Below are positions 8,284 through 19,403 of a DNA stretch of 64,000 nt, piece by piece (the first letter of the stretch is position 1; every line of letters starts with the position of its first letter). Made by a program: the position numbers and the translations under genes. Below the pieces are notes generated by a model. The model was given only the letters and a program-made list of their open reading frames with translations. It searched no databases and was not told the DNA's origin. The DNA is from Halomonas sp. SSL-5 (GTDB lineage Bacteria > Pseudomonadota > Gammaproteobacteria > Pseudomonadales > Halomonadaceae): assembly GCF_030708455.1 (NCBI RefSeq), contig NZ_JAUYWF010000002.1, forward strand, positions 186,001 through 250,000. The letters are read 5' to 3'.

Positions 8284-9534
8284 TCAGGACGGCAGTATCG
8301 CCCCCATGCGCAGCACCTCACGCAGCGAGGTGATGCCCTCCTCGGCCTTGTCGAGGCCATCCTGGAGCATCAGCACCTCGCCGCGCTCGACCAGGGCAGT
8401 GCGCAGCCGCGTCTCGTCGGCCTGGCGCAGGATCAGCCCATGGTCGTCTGCGGTGGGCTGCCAGACCTCGAAGATGCCGGTGCGCCCGCGATAGCCCAGT
8501 CCATCGCAGCGTTCACAGCCCACCGCCTGCCAGGCGGCACCGGGCAGCGCGACGCCCATGGCGGCCAGCCACTGCGCCTCGCGCTCCGGCAGCGGGCGTC
8601 GCTCGCGGCAGTGCGGGCAGAGACGGCGTACCAGGCGCTGGGCGACCACCAGCCCGAGGGTACCACTGATCTCGGCGTCACCCAGCCCCAGGTGGCGCAG
8701 CGTCGAGACCACCCCTACCGCGTCACGACTGTGCAGGGTCCCCATCAGCGAGCGCCCGCTGCCGGCCACGTTGAGCGCCGCCTGGGCGGAGTCGGGATCA
8801 CGGATCTCGCCGATCAACACATAGTCGGGATCCAGGCGCAGCAGCGATCGCGTGCCGGTCGCGAAATCCAGGCCGCTCTCGGCATTTACCTGAACCTGGT
8901 TGATCCCCGGGATCTCGTACTCTACCGGATCCTCCAGGGTCACCACATGGCTCTCCTCGAGGCGCAGCTGGTTGAGCAGGGTGTAGAGCGTCGTGGTCTT
9001 GCCCGCACCGGTGGGCCCCGCCACCAACAGCATGCCGCCGGTGGCGTCCATCCAGCGCCGGATGCCGCGGGCGCCCTGCTCGCCTATCCCCAGTGACAGG
9101 GTGTCGCGGAAGGTCTCCGGCGGCGCCAGGAAGCGGATGGCCAGCTTCTCGCCCCCCACCGTGGTCACCGCCGTGACACGCAGGAAGGTCTCCTCGCGCT
9201 CCTCGTCGGGTGGCCAGCTGAAGCTGCCCTCCATGGCGCCCAGCGAGGGCACCGGGTTGAGGCGCGCCAAGACCTTGAACTGGTTGACCAGGCGAGCCCC
9301 GACGGCCGCCTCGACCGACATCGCCTCCACCACCCGGCCATCGATGCGCAGGCGGATACGCAGCGTCTCCTGATGGGGGTCGAGGTGGATGTCGCTGGCG
9401 CGGGCCCGCAGCGCATCAGCCAGCATGGTGTAGGCTTCGAGCCGCTCTTCGGCCGGGTCCGGCGGGGCCTCGAGCAGCGCTCGCAGGCGGGGCAACAGGC
9501 GAGGCGGGGCGGGATTCGATGCATCGACAGGCAT
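8284..9534 (-). CDS. GspE/PilB-family secretion ATPase (short, orphan)
   Basis: A 416-aa type II secretion / type IV pilus assembly ATPase. It has Walker A GPTGAGKTT (173-181), Walker B LIGEIRD (240-246), the His box GTLHSRDAVG (265-274) and a C-terminal four-cysteine zinc knuckle (306, 309, 340, 343). These are features of GspE/PilB rather than PilT. It is much shorter than PilB or GspE (500-570 aa) because the N-terminal MshEN-type domain is missing. No pilin, platform or secretin gene is nearby, so its partner machine must be encoded elsewhere. Substrate and system cannot be told. Confidence 0.88.
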   Translation of the reverse strand: MPVDASNPAPPRLLPRLRALLEAPPDPAEERLEAYTMLADALRARASDIHLDPHQETLRIRLRIDGRVVEAMSVEAAVGARLVNQFKVLARLNPVPSLGAMEGSFSWPPDEEREETFLRVTAVTTVGGEKLAIRFLAPPETFRDTLSLGIGEQGARGIRRWMDATGGMLLVAGPTGAGKTTTLYTLLNQLRLEESHVVTLEDPVEYEIPGINQVQVNAESGLDFATGTRSLLRLDPDYVLIGEIRDPDSAQAALNVAGSGRSLMGTLHSRDAVGVVSTLRHLGLGDAEISGTLGLVVAQRLVRRLCPHCRERRPLPEREAQWLAAMGVALPGAAWQAVGCERCDGLGYRGRTGIFEVWQPTADDHGLILRQADETRLRTALVERGEVLMLQDGLDKAEEGITSLREVLRMGAILPS

Positions 9535-9616
9535 GGCGTCCTCGTGGGTCCAGGCACCCGGCCGGGTGCGTACCCCCGTAAGACTAGGCGCCTCGCCTGC
9601 TCCTGCCCAGCCCGCA

Positions 9617-9636
9617 CGCCGGCCGTGGGGCCGGCG
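9617..9636 (-). terminator. Hairpin at the ABC-F gene end
   Basis: CGCCGGCC (9617-9624) pairs with GGCCGGCG (9629-9636), immediately after the stop codon of the ABC-F gene. There is no T-run, so it may be a weak or Rho-aided terminator. Confidence 0.3.
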
Positions 9637-9639
9637 CCG

Positions 9640-11232
<1,593 letters not shown>

Positions 11233-11337
11233 GGAGAGGGTCCGGTCGGTACATGGAAGGGGCGCGATTGTACCGGTTATGGGCGTCCTTCACACCGCCC
11301 CTGAGCCGGGGCGCCTATCGGCGCCTTCGCCGGTTTG

Positions 11338-11461
11338 CTGTGGGAGGCCAGGTCCCCCGGGCGAATGGAGGCCGAAGGACTCCCCGGCGGCAAGCACAAC
11401 GTCAGTGACATCGCCTGGGCACCTGTCGGTGCCTTCGCGCGGCAAAGCCGCCCTCCCACAG
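11338..11461. repeat. REP/BIME-like palindromic element, copy 1
   Basis: The element is bounded by CTGTGGGAGG (11338-11347) and its exact reverse complement CCTCCCACAG (11452-11461). Inside are nested inverted repeats (GGAGGCCGAAGG, CCCCGGCGG). The copy at 20476 shares the GCGAATGGAGGCCGAAGG core. It resembles the GTGGGAG REP sequences common in Pseudomonas. It fills most of the 320-bp gap between ybiT and the GIY-YIG gene; 11283-11330 holds further short GC hairpins. Confidence 0.8.
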
Positions 11462-11497
11462 AAACCCCTGGCCCCAAGGCACAGCCCCTGGAAACGT

Positions 11498-11530
11498 CGC
11501 GGCCCCGGCGGGTACTCCGCCGGGGCCGCG
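11498..11530 (-). terminator. Terminator hairpin of the GIY-YIG gene
   Basis: A perfect 14-bp stem (11498-11511 with 11517-11530; CGCGGCCCCGGCGG arm) with a 5-nt loop lies 22 bp after the stop codon of the next gene on the minus strand. Only a short T-run (TTT) follows. Confidence 0.5.
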
Positions 11531-11552
11531 TGTCACTTCGCCTGGGAACCCC

Positions 11553-11984
11553 TCAGTCGTGGCGCTCCACGGTGAAGATCGCCTGCAGCTTGTCCTTCCT
11601 GCCATAGAGATGGACGGTGGTGCGATCGAAGGGAAAGCGCTCCAGGTAGGGGCTATGCTGGTTGAGGCGGGGCTTGTGGGCATGAATCATGGCCGCCTTG
11701 AGGCGTTCGCGGTTGGCCTTGCCGCAGGGGCCGATGGCGTACCACAGCGCCTCGTCGGGTTGCAGGCATGCCTCCCAGCGCGGGCGGTGCTCGTCGTGCT
11801 GTATGCCGTGGCGAGCGCTGCCGCTCTCGCCGACGTAGAGCAGTTCCTGAGCCTCCATGACACCGGTTTCAGGATCGTTGGCTGCACGGTAGATGCAGAA
11901 GATCCCGGGCTCATCGGTGGCCTGGGCAATATCCGCATCGCTCCAGTAACCCAGCATCTTGGGCGAGAGTATCTGGTCGTTCAT
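11553..11984 (-). CDS. Small GIY-YIG nuclease-like protein
   Basis: A 143-aa protein. The pattern GIFCIYR (about 27-33) followed by ELLYVGESG (about 46-54), a downstream arginine-containing helix and a terminal KPRLN fits the GIY-YIG fold (GIY...YVG...R...E...N). The probable catalytic Glu is in NRERLKAAMI. No other domain is present. GIY-YIG proteins include UvrC, homing nucleases and many small uncharacterised ones, so a DNA repair or processing role is only a guess. The ATG at 11984 has a strong GAGGAG site. It lies 10 bp after the helical-protein gene and is probably co-transcribed with it. Confidence 0.6.
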   Translation of the reverse strand: MNDQILSPKMLGYWSDADIAQATDEPGIFCIYRAANDPETGVMEAQELLYVGESGSARHGIQHDEHRPRWEACLQPDEALWYAIGPCGKANRERLKAAMIHAHKPRLNQHSPYLERFPFDRTTVHLYGRKDKLQAIFTVERHD

Positions 11985-11994
11985 GGCGGTCTCC

Positions 11995-12459
11995 TCAGTA
12001 GTCCTCGAGTCGCTGCATGTCACGGGCGATGCGCCGCACCTCCGCCTCGTGGCCGCGGGAAAGGGCCTCGAAGAATTCGCGCTCGCCACTGCCGGCGGCA
12101 CGCTCGGCACGATGATCGTAGAGGTCCTGCAGGGTGCGATGTGCCGTCAACGCCGTGGCGAGCACGGCCTGCACACTGCCGCAGTCGATGCACTCCGGCA
12201 GGCGCTCGAGCACGGGCGGATGCGGGAAGTCGGCCGGGTCATCGAACCAGGCCTCGAGCACCGCGCCGTGGTCGCTGCCATCCTGGCGATACTCGGTGAG
12301 ATCCTGCTCCATCTTCCGCTCGTGCTCGGCCAGATACTCGAGGGCCATCTGCACCCGCTCGCCCACCTCGCCGACGGCCAGCGCCGCATACTGCTCGGCC
12401 AGGCGTCGATGATATCCCGACGCCCAGTCGACCAGCTCCTTCACCTGATGAAACCGCAT
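11995..12459 (-). CDS. Helical protein, ferritin-like by appearance, unknown function
   Basis: A 154-aa, almost entirely alpha-helical acidic protein with no signal peptide. Two long helices carry Glu/His pairs (LAEHERKMEQ around 50; ALTAHRTLQ and the HEAEVRRIARD end), reminiscent of ferritin/rubrerythrin-like bundles. I cannot show a full metal-ligand set, and a CIDCGS pair lies in the middle. The ATG at 12459 has a very good site (GGAGGG). It precedes the GIY-YIG gene by 10 bp. Function unknown. Confidence 0.6.
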   Translation of the reverse strand: MRFHQVKELVDWASGYHRRLAEQYAALAVGEVGERVQMALEYLAEHERKMEQDLTEYRQDGSDHGAVLEAWFDDPADFPHPPVLERLPECIDCGSVQAVLATALTAHRTLQDLYDHRAERAAGSGEREFFEALSRGHEAEVRRIARDMQRLEDY

Positions 12460-12598
12460 GGCACCCTCCCTCTCTGGCGTCACTGACGGACAGTCATGGC
12501 ATCCGCCGGGTGGCGGGCCGATGACTTCAGCGTAGCCAAGCTGGCGGCCGAGCGCTTGATGTGCATCAACTGAAGACGATACAGCCGTCGACGATGGA

Positions 12599-13072
12599 CT
12601 AGAGCAGCAGTGCCCCCTCGATGGGCACGAAGTCGCTGGCCGCGCGGACCAGGGCGTCTGCGGTAAGGGACGCGACGCCGACGACGGTGACAGTGACGCC
12701 GAGGCGCTCACGCAGGCGGGTGACCAGCAGGTCGAAGTCACCATCGCCGGAGACCAGCACCAGATGATCGACCCGCGGTCCCGCTTCCATGGCGTCCAGG
12801 GTGATACCGACATCCCAGTCGCCCTTGGCGGAACCATCGCGACGCTGGATGAAGGGCTTGAGCTTCACGTTGAAGCCGATGCCGCGCAGGATCGCCTGGA
12901 ACTGGCGTTGACGGGCATCACCGCGATCGATCGCATAGGCGTTGGCCACCACCACCTCGCGACCGGCCGCGAAGCGCGCCCACAAGGCGTTGTAGTCGAA
13001 GTGCCGGCCGAAGGCCTGGCGGGAGGTATAGTAGACGTTCTGGACGTCGACGAGGATGGCGAGGCGCTCCAC
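12599..13072 (-). CDS. NYN-domain (LabA/DUF88-like) putative ribonuclease
   Basis: A 157-aa single-domain protein of the NYN/PIN-like fold: AILVDVQNVYY at the N-terminus (first acidic residue), GDWDVGITLDA in the middle and LVSGDGDFDLLV as the acidic core. Such proteins are thought to be metal-dependent RNases; LabA homologues are the usual relatives. Start: a GTG at 13084 overlaps the previous gene's stop codon but has no proper ribosome site, whereas the GTG at 13072 has GGAG 11 nt upstream; both are possible. It follows topA and DUF6586 in one minus-strand operon. Confidence 0.85.
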   Translation of the reverse strand: MERLAILVDVQNVYYTSRQAFGRHFDYNALWARFAAGREVVVANAYAIDRGDARQRQFQAILRGIGFNVKLKPFIQRRDGSAKGDWDVGITLDAMEAGPRVDHLVLVSGDGDFDLLVTRLRERLGVTVTVVGVASLTADALVRAASDFVPIEGALLL

Positions 13073-13077
13073 TCGCC

Positions 13078-13542
13078 CTACCACTCCTGGCTGGTCTCGC
13101 GCAGGGCGGCGATCTCGGCCTTGGCCTGACGCAGACAGTCGCCAAGCTCGCTGCCAAGCTCGGCGCCGCCGCCCACTGCGATCAGGCCGGCGGCGGCTCC
13201 CCCCCGCCGACGGGCGGCGCCGTCGTCACCGTGCAGCGCCTCGAGCCTGGCGACCAGCCAGTGAAGCCAGCTGCCCTCCCGGGCGGCCAGGTCGCGCAGG
13301 CGCTGCAGTTCGGCGATGCCGGCACCCTCGCGGCCGAGAAGCTCGCGCCAATCGTGGCCGGGCAGGCGGGCATGCTCGGTGACCTCGCGCAGCAGCGACT
13401 GGAGCGCCAGTTCGGTGAGCGCCAGGGCACCCTCCTCGGCCGCCATGCGGCGGGCCTCGGCATGCTCATCATCGCCGGCGGGCATAGCGAGCAGCAGTTC
13501 GGCCTGGTAGAGCAGCTGATTGGTGCGAGAGCGTGGTGTCAC
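13078..13542 (-). CDS. DUF6586-type protein downstream of topA
   Basis: A 154-aa, Ala/Leu/Glu-rich helical protein without signal or membrane segments. Pseudomonas carries a similar gene in the same place after topA (DUF6586); I assign it from position and general appearance. Its GTG start overlaps the topA stop codon (GTGA), with GGAGGA upstream inside topA, so the two genes are translationally coupled. The function is unknown; the coupling suggests a role tied to topoisomerase I level or activity. Confidence 0.75.
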   Translation of the reverse strand: MTPRSRTNQLLYQAELLLAMPAGDDEHAEARRMAAEEGALALTELALQSLLREVTEHARLPGHDWRELLGREGAGIAELQRLRDLAAREGSWLHWLVARLEALHGDDGAARRRGGAAAGLIAVGGGAELGSELGDCLRQAKAEIAALRETSQEW

Positions 13543-16166
13543 TTGCGCTTGTCCTCCACCTGCCACCGGCTGCCATCGAAAGTGGCCTTCCAGCCGGTGG
13601 CCTTGCCGTTGTCGTCGCTCATCACGAACTGCTCCTTGGCCTTGCGCGAGAAGCGGATCTGGGCGGGGCGGCCGTCCGGGTCCTCGCTGGGCGCGTCGAG
13701 CAGGTAGCGATACTTCTCGGGCAGCTCCTCGGCGTGGGCCTTGAGTTCCTTGACCAACGGCGGGCGTGTCTCACGGTTCTTGGGGAACTTGCTGGCCGCC
13801 AGGAACAGGCCACTCGCCCCGTCGCGCAGCACATAGTGGTCGTCGACCTTCTGGCACTCGAGCTCCGGCATGTCGATGGGATCCATCTTGGGTGGCGCCA
13901 CCTCGCCGCTCCTGAGCAGCTTGCGGGTGTTCTTGCACTCGCTGTTGGTGCAGCCGAAGTACTTGCCGAAGCGCCCGCTCTTGAGCTGCATCTCGCTGCC
14001 GCACTTGTCGCACTCGATGGTGGGGCCGTCATAGCCCTTGATGCGGAACTTGCCCTGCTCCACCTCGTAGCCGTCGCAATCGGGGCTATTGCCGCAGATA
14101 TGCAGCTTGCGGGTCTCGTCGATCAGGTAGCTGTCCATGGCGGTGCCGCACTTGGGGCAGCGGTGCTTGGCGCGCAGCGCATCGGTCTCGGCCTCCTCGT
14201 CGGCGTCGGCGGCCACCGCCTCTTCGCCGGGAAGCAGGTCGATGGTGGTCTTGCAGCGCTCCTTGGGCGGCAGGTTGTAGCCCGAGCAGCCCAGGAAGAC
14301 CCCGGTGGAGGCGGTGCGGATCTGCATCTTGCGCCCGCAGGTCGGACAGTCGATATCGGTGGGCACCGGCTGGTTGGGGCGCATGCCCTCCTCGCTCTGG
14401 GCCGCGTCGAGCTCCTTCTTGAACTCGGCATAGAAGGCGTCGAGCAGCGCCTGCCAGTTGCGCTCGCCATCGGCCACCTCGTCGAGGCCATCCTCCATGC
14501 GCGCCGTGAAGGAGTAGTCCATCAGGTCGGGGAAGGACTCCTTGAGACGCTCGGTGACGATATCGCCCAGCTTCTCGGCATAGAACCGGCGGTTCTCCAG
14601 CTTGACGTAGCCACGATCCTGGATAGTGGAGATGATCGCCGCATAGGTGGAGGGACGGCCGATGCCGCGCTTCTCAAGCTCCTTGACCAGGCTCGCCTCG
14701 GTGTAGCGGGCCGGCGGCTTGGTGAAGTGCTGAAGCGGGTCCAACGACGCCAGGGTCATGGTGGTGCCCTCGGCGAGGTCCGGCAGCGACTGGTCATCGT
14801 TCTTGCCGGCGGGCTTCATGACGCGGGTATAGCCGTCGAACTTGAGCACGCGCCCCTTGGCCCTGAGCTCGTAGCCATCGACCTCGACGGTGAGCGTGCT
14901 GGAGAGGTATTCGGCCGGGGTCATCTGGCAGGCCACGAACTGACGCCAGATCAGCTCGTAGAGTCGCTCGGCGTCACGCTCCATGCCGGAGAGCTCGGTG
15001 GCACGCCGCCCCACCTCGGAGGGTCGGATCGCCTCGTGGGCCTCCTGGGCGCCCTCCTTGCTGGAGTAGCGGACCGGCGACTCGGGCAGGTAACGCGGGC
15101 CGAACTCACCACCGATGAACTCGCGCACGCTCTCCACGGCATCCTTCGACAGGTTGGTGGAGTCGGTACGCATGTAGGTGATATAGCCGGCCTCGTAGAG
15201 GCGCTGGGCCAGGGTCATGGTCTTCTTCACCGAGAAGCCCAGCCGACCGCTGGCGGCCTGCTGCAGGGTCGAGGTGATGAAGGGAGCATTGGGCTTGGAG
15301 CGGGTCGGCTTGTCCTCCCGCGCGGTGATGGCGAGCGACGCCTGGCGCAGTGCGGCGATGCGCTCCAGGGTCTCGGCCTCGGAGGTGGGCCGGAAGGCCT
15401 TGCCATCCTGACGGGTGAGCTCGAAGCGCACCGGCTCACCGCTGTCGGCAACGAGATCGGCGTGGACATCCCAGAACTCCTCGGGCACGAAGGCGCGGAT
15501 CTCGCGCTCGCGCTCGACAATCAGGCGCATGGCCACCGACTGCACTCGCCCTGCCGAGAGCCCGCGGGCCACCTTGGCCCACAGCAGCGGCGAGAGCATG
15601 AAGCCCACCACCCGATCGAGGAAGCGCCGCGCCTGCTGGGCCTCTACCCGCGGGATATTGAGGTTGCCGGGGTCCTGAAAGGCCTCCTGGATGGCATTCT
15701 TGGTGATCTCGTTGAACACCACGCGCTTGTAACGCGCCTCGTCTCCGCCGATGGTCTCGCGAAGATGCCAGGCGATGGCTTCCCCCTCGCGATCAAGGTC
15801 GGTGGCGAGATAGACGGCATCGGCCTTCTCGGCGAGCTTCTTGAGCTCGGCAACGACCTTCTCCTTGCCGGGCAGGATCTCGTAGTTGGCCTTCCAGCCG
15901 TGCTCGGGGTCGATCCCCATGCGGCGGATCAGCTGATCCTGGGCCTTCTGCCGGCGATGCTCGATCTTCTCTTCCGGCGACATCTTGCGCGTGGCCGCGG
16001 CCTGACGGGCTCGCTCCTTGGGATCGGAGGCCGCCTTGCCCGAGCCGCTGGTCGGCAGGTCGCGGATATGACCCACGCTGGACTTCACGATGAAGTCGCT
16101 GCCGAGATACTTGTTGATCGTCTTCGCCTTGGCCGGCGACTCGACGATGACCAGTGACTTGCCCAT
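13539..16166 (-). CDS. topA: DNA topoisomerase I (omega protein)
   Basis: An 875-aa type IA topoisomerase that relaxes negative supercoils. The TOPRIM domain starts [13 protein letters not shown] and has the acidic triad in DLDREGEA (about 118-125). The active-site tyrosine is in [13 protein letters not shown]. The C-terminal part carries three four-cysteine zinc ribbons, beginning CPTCGRK, CPKCGTA and CDKCGSE, then a short basic tail ending VEDKRK. Length and order match Pseudomonas/E. coli TopA. It heads an operon with the DUF6586 and NYN genes. Confidence 0.98.
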   Translation of the reverse strand: MGKSLVIVESPAKAKTINKYLGSDFIVKSSVGHIRDLPTSGSGKAASDPKERARQAAATRKMSPEEKIEHRRQKAQDQLIRRMGIDPEHGWKANYEILPGKEKVVAELKKLAEKADAVYLATDLDREGEAIAWHLRETIGGDEARYKRVVFNEITKNAIQEAFQDPGNLNIPRVEAQQARRFLDRVVGFMLSPLLWAKVARGLSAGRVQSVAMRLIVEREREIRAFVPEEFWDVHADLVADSGEPVRFELTRQDGKAFRPTSEAETLERIAALRQASLAITAREDKPTRSKPNAPFITSTLQQAASGRLGFSVKKTMTLAQRLYEAGYITYMRTDSTNLSKDAVESVREFIGGEFGPRYLPESPVRYSSKEGAQEAHEAIRPSEVGRRATELSGMERDAERLYELIWRQFVACQMTPAEYLSSTLTVEVDGYELRAKGRVLKFDGYTRVMKPAGKNDDQSLPDLAEGTTMTLASLDPLQHFTKPPARYTEASLVKELEKRGIGRPSTYAAIISTIQDRGYVKLENRRFYAEKLGDIVTERLKESFPDLMDYSFTARMEDGLDEVADGERNWQALLDAFYAEFKKELDAAQSEEGMRPNQPVPTDIDCPTCGRKMQIRTASTGVFLGCSGYNLPPKERCKTTIDLLPGEEAVAADADEEAETDALRAKHRCPKCGTAMDSYLIDETRKLHICGNSPDCDGYEVEQGKFRIKGYDGPTIECDKCGSEMQLKSGRFGKYFGCTNSECKNTRKLLRSGEVAPPKMDPIDMPELECQKVDDHYVLRDGASGLFLAASKFPKNRETRPPLVKELKAHAEELPEKYRYLLDAPSEDPDGRPAQIRFSRKAKEQFVMSDDNGKATGWKATFDGSRWQVEDKRK

Positions 16167-16355
16167 AGTGCTCCACTAAGTGTCGGTGACACGAGCCCGG
16201 TGCCGTGCCTGGCGAATTCCTGCCGCCTTGCCTTGGCGGGTGAAAAATGCGCTTACCCTACCCCAGCGCCAGGCGTCACGCCAGTGGCGCGCCCGGGCAG
16301 GCACTCTGACCCTAGACCGCGGATCACGCCCGGGCAAGCACCCGGCTCACACGAC

Positions 16356-16388
16356 GGCGCCCCCGCCGCACGAAGCGACGGGGGCGCC
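16356..16388 (-). terminator. GC-rich hairpin after the DUF3141 gene
   Basis: GGCGCCCCCG (16356-16365) pairs with CGGGGGCGCC (16379-16388), 20 bp after the stop codon on the minus strand. No T-run follows, so intrinsic termination would be weak. Confidence 0.4.
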
Positions 16389-16408
16389 GGGATAGCGCAG
16401 GCGACCGA

Positions 16409-19090
16409 TCAGCGCGAGTTGTTACCGCCCCTCGGCTTGCGGCGCGTGGTGGTGCCGCGACGCCGCGCGGCCGCGGGCTTGGCCGCCGAACTGGCCTTGG
16501 GCTTGGGCTCGGACGCTGCCGCGGCGGGCTCCGCCTTGGCGGACTCGGACGTCGGCTCGGCGGGCTTGGGCTCGGCCGCCGTGGCATCCGCCTTGGCGGA
16601 CTCGGACGCCGGCTCGGCGGGCTTGGGCTCGGCCGCCGTGGCATCCGCCTTGGCGGACTCGGACGCCGGCTCGGCGGGCTTGGGCATAGGCGCTGGCTCG
16701 GCCGCCTCGACCCGCTGCGCCTTGGGCGCAGGCTTCTTGGCCTTCTCGACCGTTTCGGGCTTTTCAGAGACCTCGGCGACGGACGCCGCGCGGGTCTCCA
16801 TCAACCCCTCCAGCTCGCTGTAGGCCAGGCGCTGCGCCTGAGCCTGGCTGTCGAGCCATGCCTCGGCCTCGGCACGGGCCTCCGCCTCGATCTGCGGCGC
16901 ACGGTCGATGGCGCGCTCGAAGAGGCCACGCACCCGCACCAGGCGACCGGCGGAGTTATCCGAGAGCTCGCCGCTGGCCGCCAGCACATGCTCGATATGC
17001 TCGAGGTGTGCCGCGATCTGCTCGGCATTCTGCCCCTTGAGCAGCGCCGGCAGCGCCTCCACGGCCGCCTCGCGATCCAGCTTGAGGATAGAGAACTGTT
17101 CGCGCATCAGGCGCTTGAAGTCGGCCAGCGAGAGCTGCGGCTCGAGCTCGGCGTGAGAGGCACGCAGGCGCTTGAAGTTGCGCTCATCGGTGGAGCGGGC
17201 ACCGCCCAGTACAAAGATCAGCGCCCGGACGACCGCCTCGTGGCTGCCGCCCTCGGCGACCCGTTCGCCGAGCTCGGCCCGACGACGCTCGATGAAGCGG
17301 CGATGTTCCGGCTCGGCCCCCGGACGGCGGCGATGCACATGGGCGTCACCGCCCAGACCCACCAGGGACTGCAGCAGCGGCTGGCCGTAGATGTCCAGGA
17401 ACAGACGCTCGGTGGCGCCGTCACGCAGGTCGCGCCAGGCGTTGAAGCTGCCGGTGATCTGGTCCGAGGCGATCGACTCCAGCACGCGGAAGAGGTTGTC
17501 CTCGTCCAGGGGGTGGCGGTCGGCGCGAATGCGTTCGGCCAGCACCGGAATCGAGGCCATCAGCGGGTTGCGGTCGGAGAGCAGCCGGTAGCCCAGGCGG
17601 TTGGGGTGCATGCGGCGCATCCAGTGGGCCGACTCGGGAGTGGCCAGGGCGCGCACCCAGGGCTGCACGAAGAGCCGGTAGAGCCCCAGGTTGATCTCGG
17701 AGAGACGCGCCACGGTGGCGAAGCGGGTATCGTCCTCGGCGCTGTGCTGCACCACCGTGTCGAGTTCGTCGACACTGCGCGGCGTGAACTCCAGCAGATA
17801 GTCGCGCTCGATCAGGTCGCTTTCGTCGTGCTCGTGGGCCTCCGAGATCGTGGTCTCGTAGAGGCCGGGCGGCAGCACATCGATATAGTCCATGTTGGCG
17901 GTGAACTCGGTGTGCTCCTTGCGCGACACGCTGCCCGAGACGAAGATGCCGAGGTGGCCCGTGGTGTCGTGGACGCAATAGACGATGGTCTGCTCGTTGG
18001 CGACGATGTCGTCACTGCCTTCGTAGAGGTCGCGCACCCAGCCCAGCGCCTGGGGGGGCGGGGTGATATCGTCACCCTGGGAGCAGAACACCACCACCGG
18101 CGAGCGCACGTTGCGCAGGTCGATGCGTCGTCCGTCGGAGGTCACCAGCTGGGCGGTGGAGAGACGGTTGCCGACGAACAGGTTGTCGACGATGTACTGG
18201 ATCTCGTCACCGGCCAGCACCACATGGCCGCCCCACCAGCGTTCGAACTCGAGATAGCGCTGCGCCTCTGTATCCACCTGGGAGTAGAGCCGATACTGCT
18301 TGTTCCAGAAGGTGTTGGCCGGATTGAGGTTCTCGAAGTTCTGCACCAGCCAGGCACCATCGAACTGGCCGTCACCCAGGTCGCTGAACAGCGAGGTCAT
18401 CCAGCTGCCGCCGGTCATCCCCCCGGTGTAGCGCATCGGCGCATCACCGCGCACCCCCGCCCAGTAGGAGAGCGGTGCCCCGGCGATCAGGATCGGCCCG
18501 AACAGGTCAGGCTCCAGGGAGGCGGCCATCATCACTTGCCAGCCCGCCTGGCAATTGCCCACCACCATGGGCTTCTCGGAGAGCTCGGTGTGGCGCTCGT
18601 TGACATGGCGCAGGAAGGCCACCTCGGCTTCCACCACGTCCTCGACCTGCTGGCCGGGCACCGGATAGGGCAGAAAGCCGATGAAATAGCAGGGATGACC
18701 GGCACGCAGCGCCACCCCGATCTCGCTGTCGGGCTTGAAGCCGCCGATGCCCGGGCCGTGGCCGGCACGCGGATCGACCACCACGAAGGGGCGCATCTGC
18801 AGGTCGGTGGGCTGGCCGGCGGGCGGCACGATGCGCAGCAGCTCGTAGTTGACCGGGCGCGGCAGGTCACGACCGTCCATCAGCACCTCGGCGTCGAAAC
18901 CCAGCACGCTGGGCTTGGTCTGCTCGATATGCTCCAGGTACTGGTTGCCACGTAGGCGCATCACGTCCATGTAGAGCACGCTGCGCTCGAAGGCATCGAG
19001 CCAGTAGCGCCCTGCGGCGCGGCCGAAGCCGAAGGGATCGACAAGGGACAGCGCATCGGCCGACGGGGTCGGCATCGGAAGGGTCATCAT
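16409..19090 (-). CDS. DUF3141 protein, PHA-synthase-like alpha/beta hydrolase with Ala/Lys/Pro tail
   Basis: An 893-aa cytosolic protein. The N-terminal 400 residues are an alpha/beta-hydrolase with a PhaC-like triad: nucleophile Cys180 in GNCQAG (the lipase-like box with Cys, as in PHA synthases), Asp340/341 in GDDITPP and His379 in TTGHLGIF. A long helical middle region follows. The last 120 residues hold three 19-aa Ala/Glu/Pro/Lys repeats and a basic end (ARRRGTTTRRKPRG) like the histone-like tail of PHA granule proteins such as PhaF. A link to polyhydroxyalkanoate granules is inferred; no phaCAB is near. The ATG pair at 19090/19087 follows GGAGG. I discarded the upstream extension to 19204. 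Confidence 0.8.
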   Translation of the reverse strand: MMTLPMPTPSADALSLVDPFGFGRAAGRYWLDAFERSVLYMDVMRLRGNQYLEHIEQTKPSVLGFDAEVLMDGRDLPRPVNYELLRIVPPAGQPTDLQMRPFVVVDPRAGHGPGIGGFKPDSEIGVALRAGHPCYFIGFLPYPVPGQQVEDVVEAEVAFLRHVNERHTELSEKPMVVGNCQAGWQVMMAASLEPDLFGPILIAGAPLSYWAGVRGDAPMRYTGGMTGGSWMTSLFSDLGDGQFDGAWLVQNFENLNPANTFWNKQYRLYSQVDTEAQRYLEFERWWGGHVVLAGDEIQYIVDNLFVGNRLSTAQLVTSDGRRIDLRNVRSPVVVFCSQGDDITPPPQALGWVRDLYEGSDDIVANEQTIVYCVHDTTGHLGIFVSGSVSRKEHTEFTANMDYIDVLPPGLYETTISEAHEHDESDLIERDYLLEFTPRSVDELDTVVQHSAEDDTRFATVARLSEINLGLYRLFVQPWVRALATPESAHWMRRMHPNRLGYRLLSDRNPLMASIPVLAERIRADRHPLDEDNLFRVLESIASDQITGSFNAWRDLRDGATERLFLDIYGQPLLQSLVGLGGDAHVHRRRPGAEPEHRRFIERRRAELGERVAEGGSHEAVVRALIFVLGGARSTDERNFKRLRASHAELEPQLSLADFKRLMREQFSILKLDREAAVEALPALLKGQNAEQIAAHLEHIEHVLAASGELSDNSAGRLVRVRGLFERAIDRAPQIEAEARAEAEAWLDSQAQAQRLAYSELEGLMETRAASVAEVSEKPETVEKAKKPAPKAQRVEAAEPAPMPKPAEPASESAKADATAAEPKPAEPASESAKADATAAEPKPAEPTSESAKAEPAAAASEPKPKASSAAKPAAARRRGTTTRRKPRGGNNSR
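16510..16683. repeat. 57-bp in-frame repeat in the DUF3141 tail
   Basis: Three tandem copies of a 57-bp unit encode the 19-aa module PAEPASESAKADATAAEPK; the third copy is diverged. The first two are nearly identical at DNA level, pointing to recent duplication and probable length variation between strains. Confidence 0.8.
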
Positions 19091-19403
19091 GGTGACCTCC
19101 TGGTGTTGGCGGTCAGGGGAAGAGGGAACTCGGGTCGTCAACCCGGCATTTGCTGCAATGCAATATAGCGTAATATGGTTACGCTTGCGAGACCGATCTC
19201 GCAATGTGCGGTGACACGGAATGGTCCCGGCACAGCGCCAGACGCCCCTGGATACGATGCCGAACCCGCCCGGCTATGGTAAATTGGCGCCTGTTACCAG
19301 CAACCCAATAGCGCCAAGGCGGGCCAGGCCGGGCCAACGCTTCACCCAGCGGGTAGCGTGGCCGCGCCGGCCCGAAAGACGCCGAGCGGAGGGTTCACAC
19401 CCG

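Noticed and set aside
13533..16157. 874-codon plus-strand frame opposite topA
   Set aside because: It is the complement of topA, which has all catalytic and zinc motifs. The opposite product is His/Leu/Gly-rich without recognisable domains.
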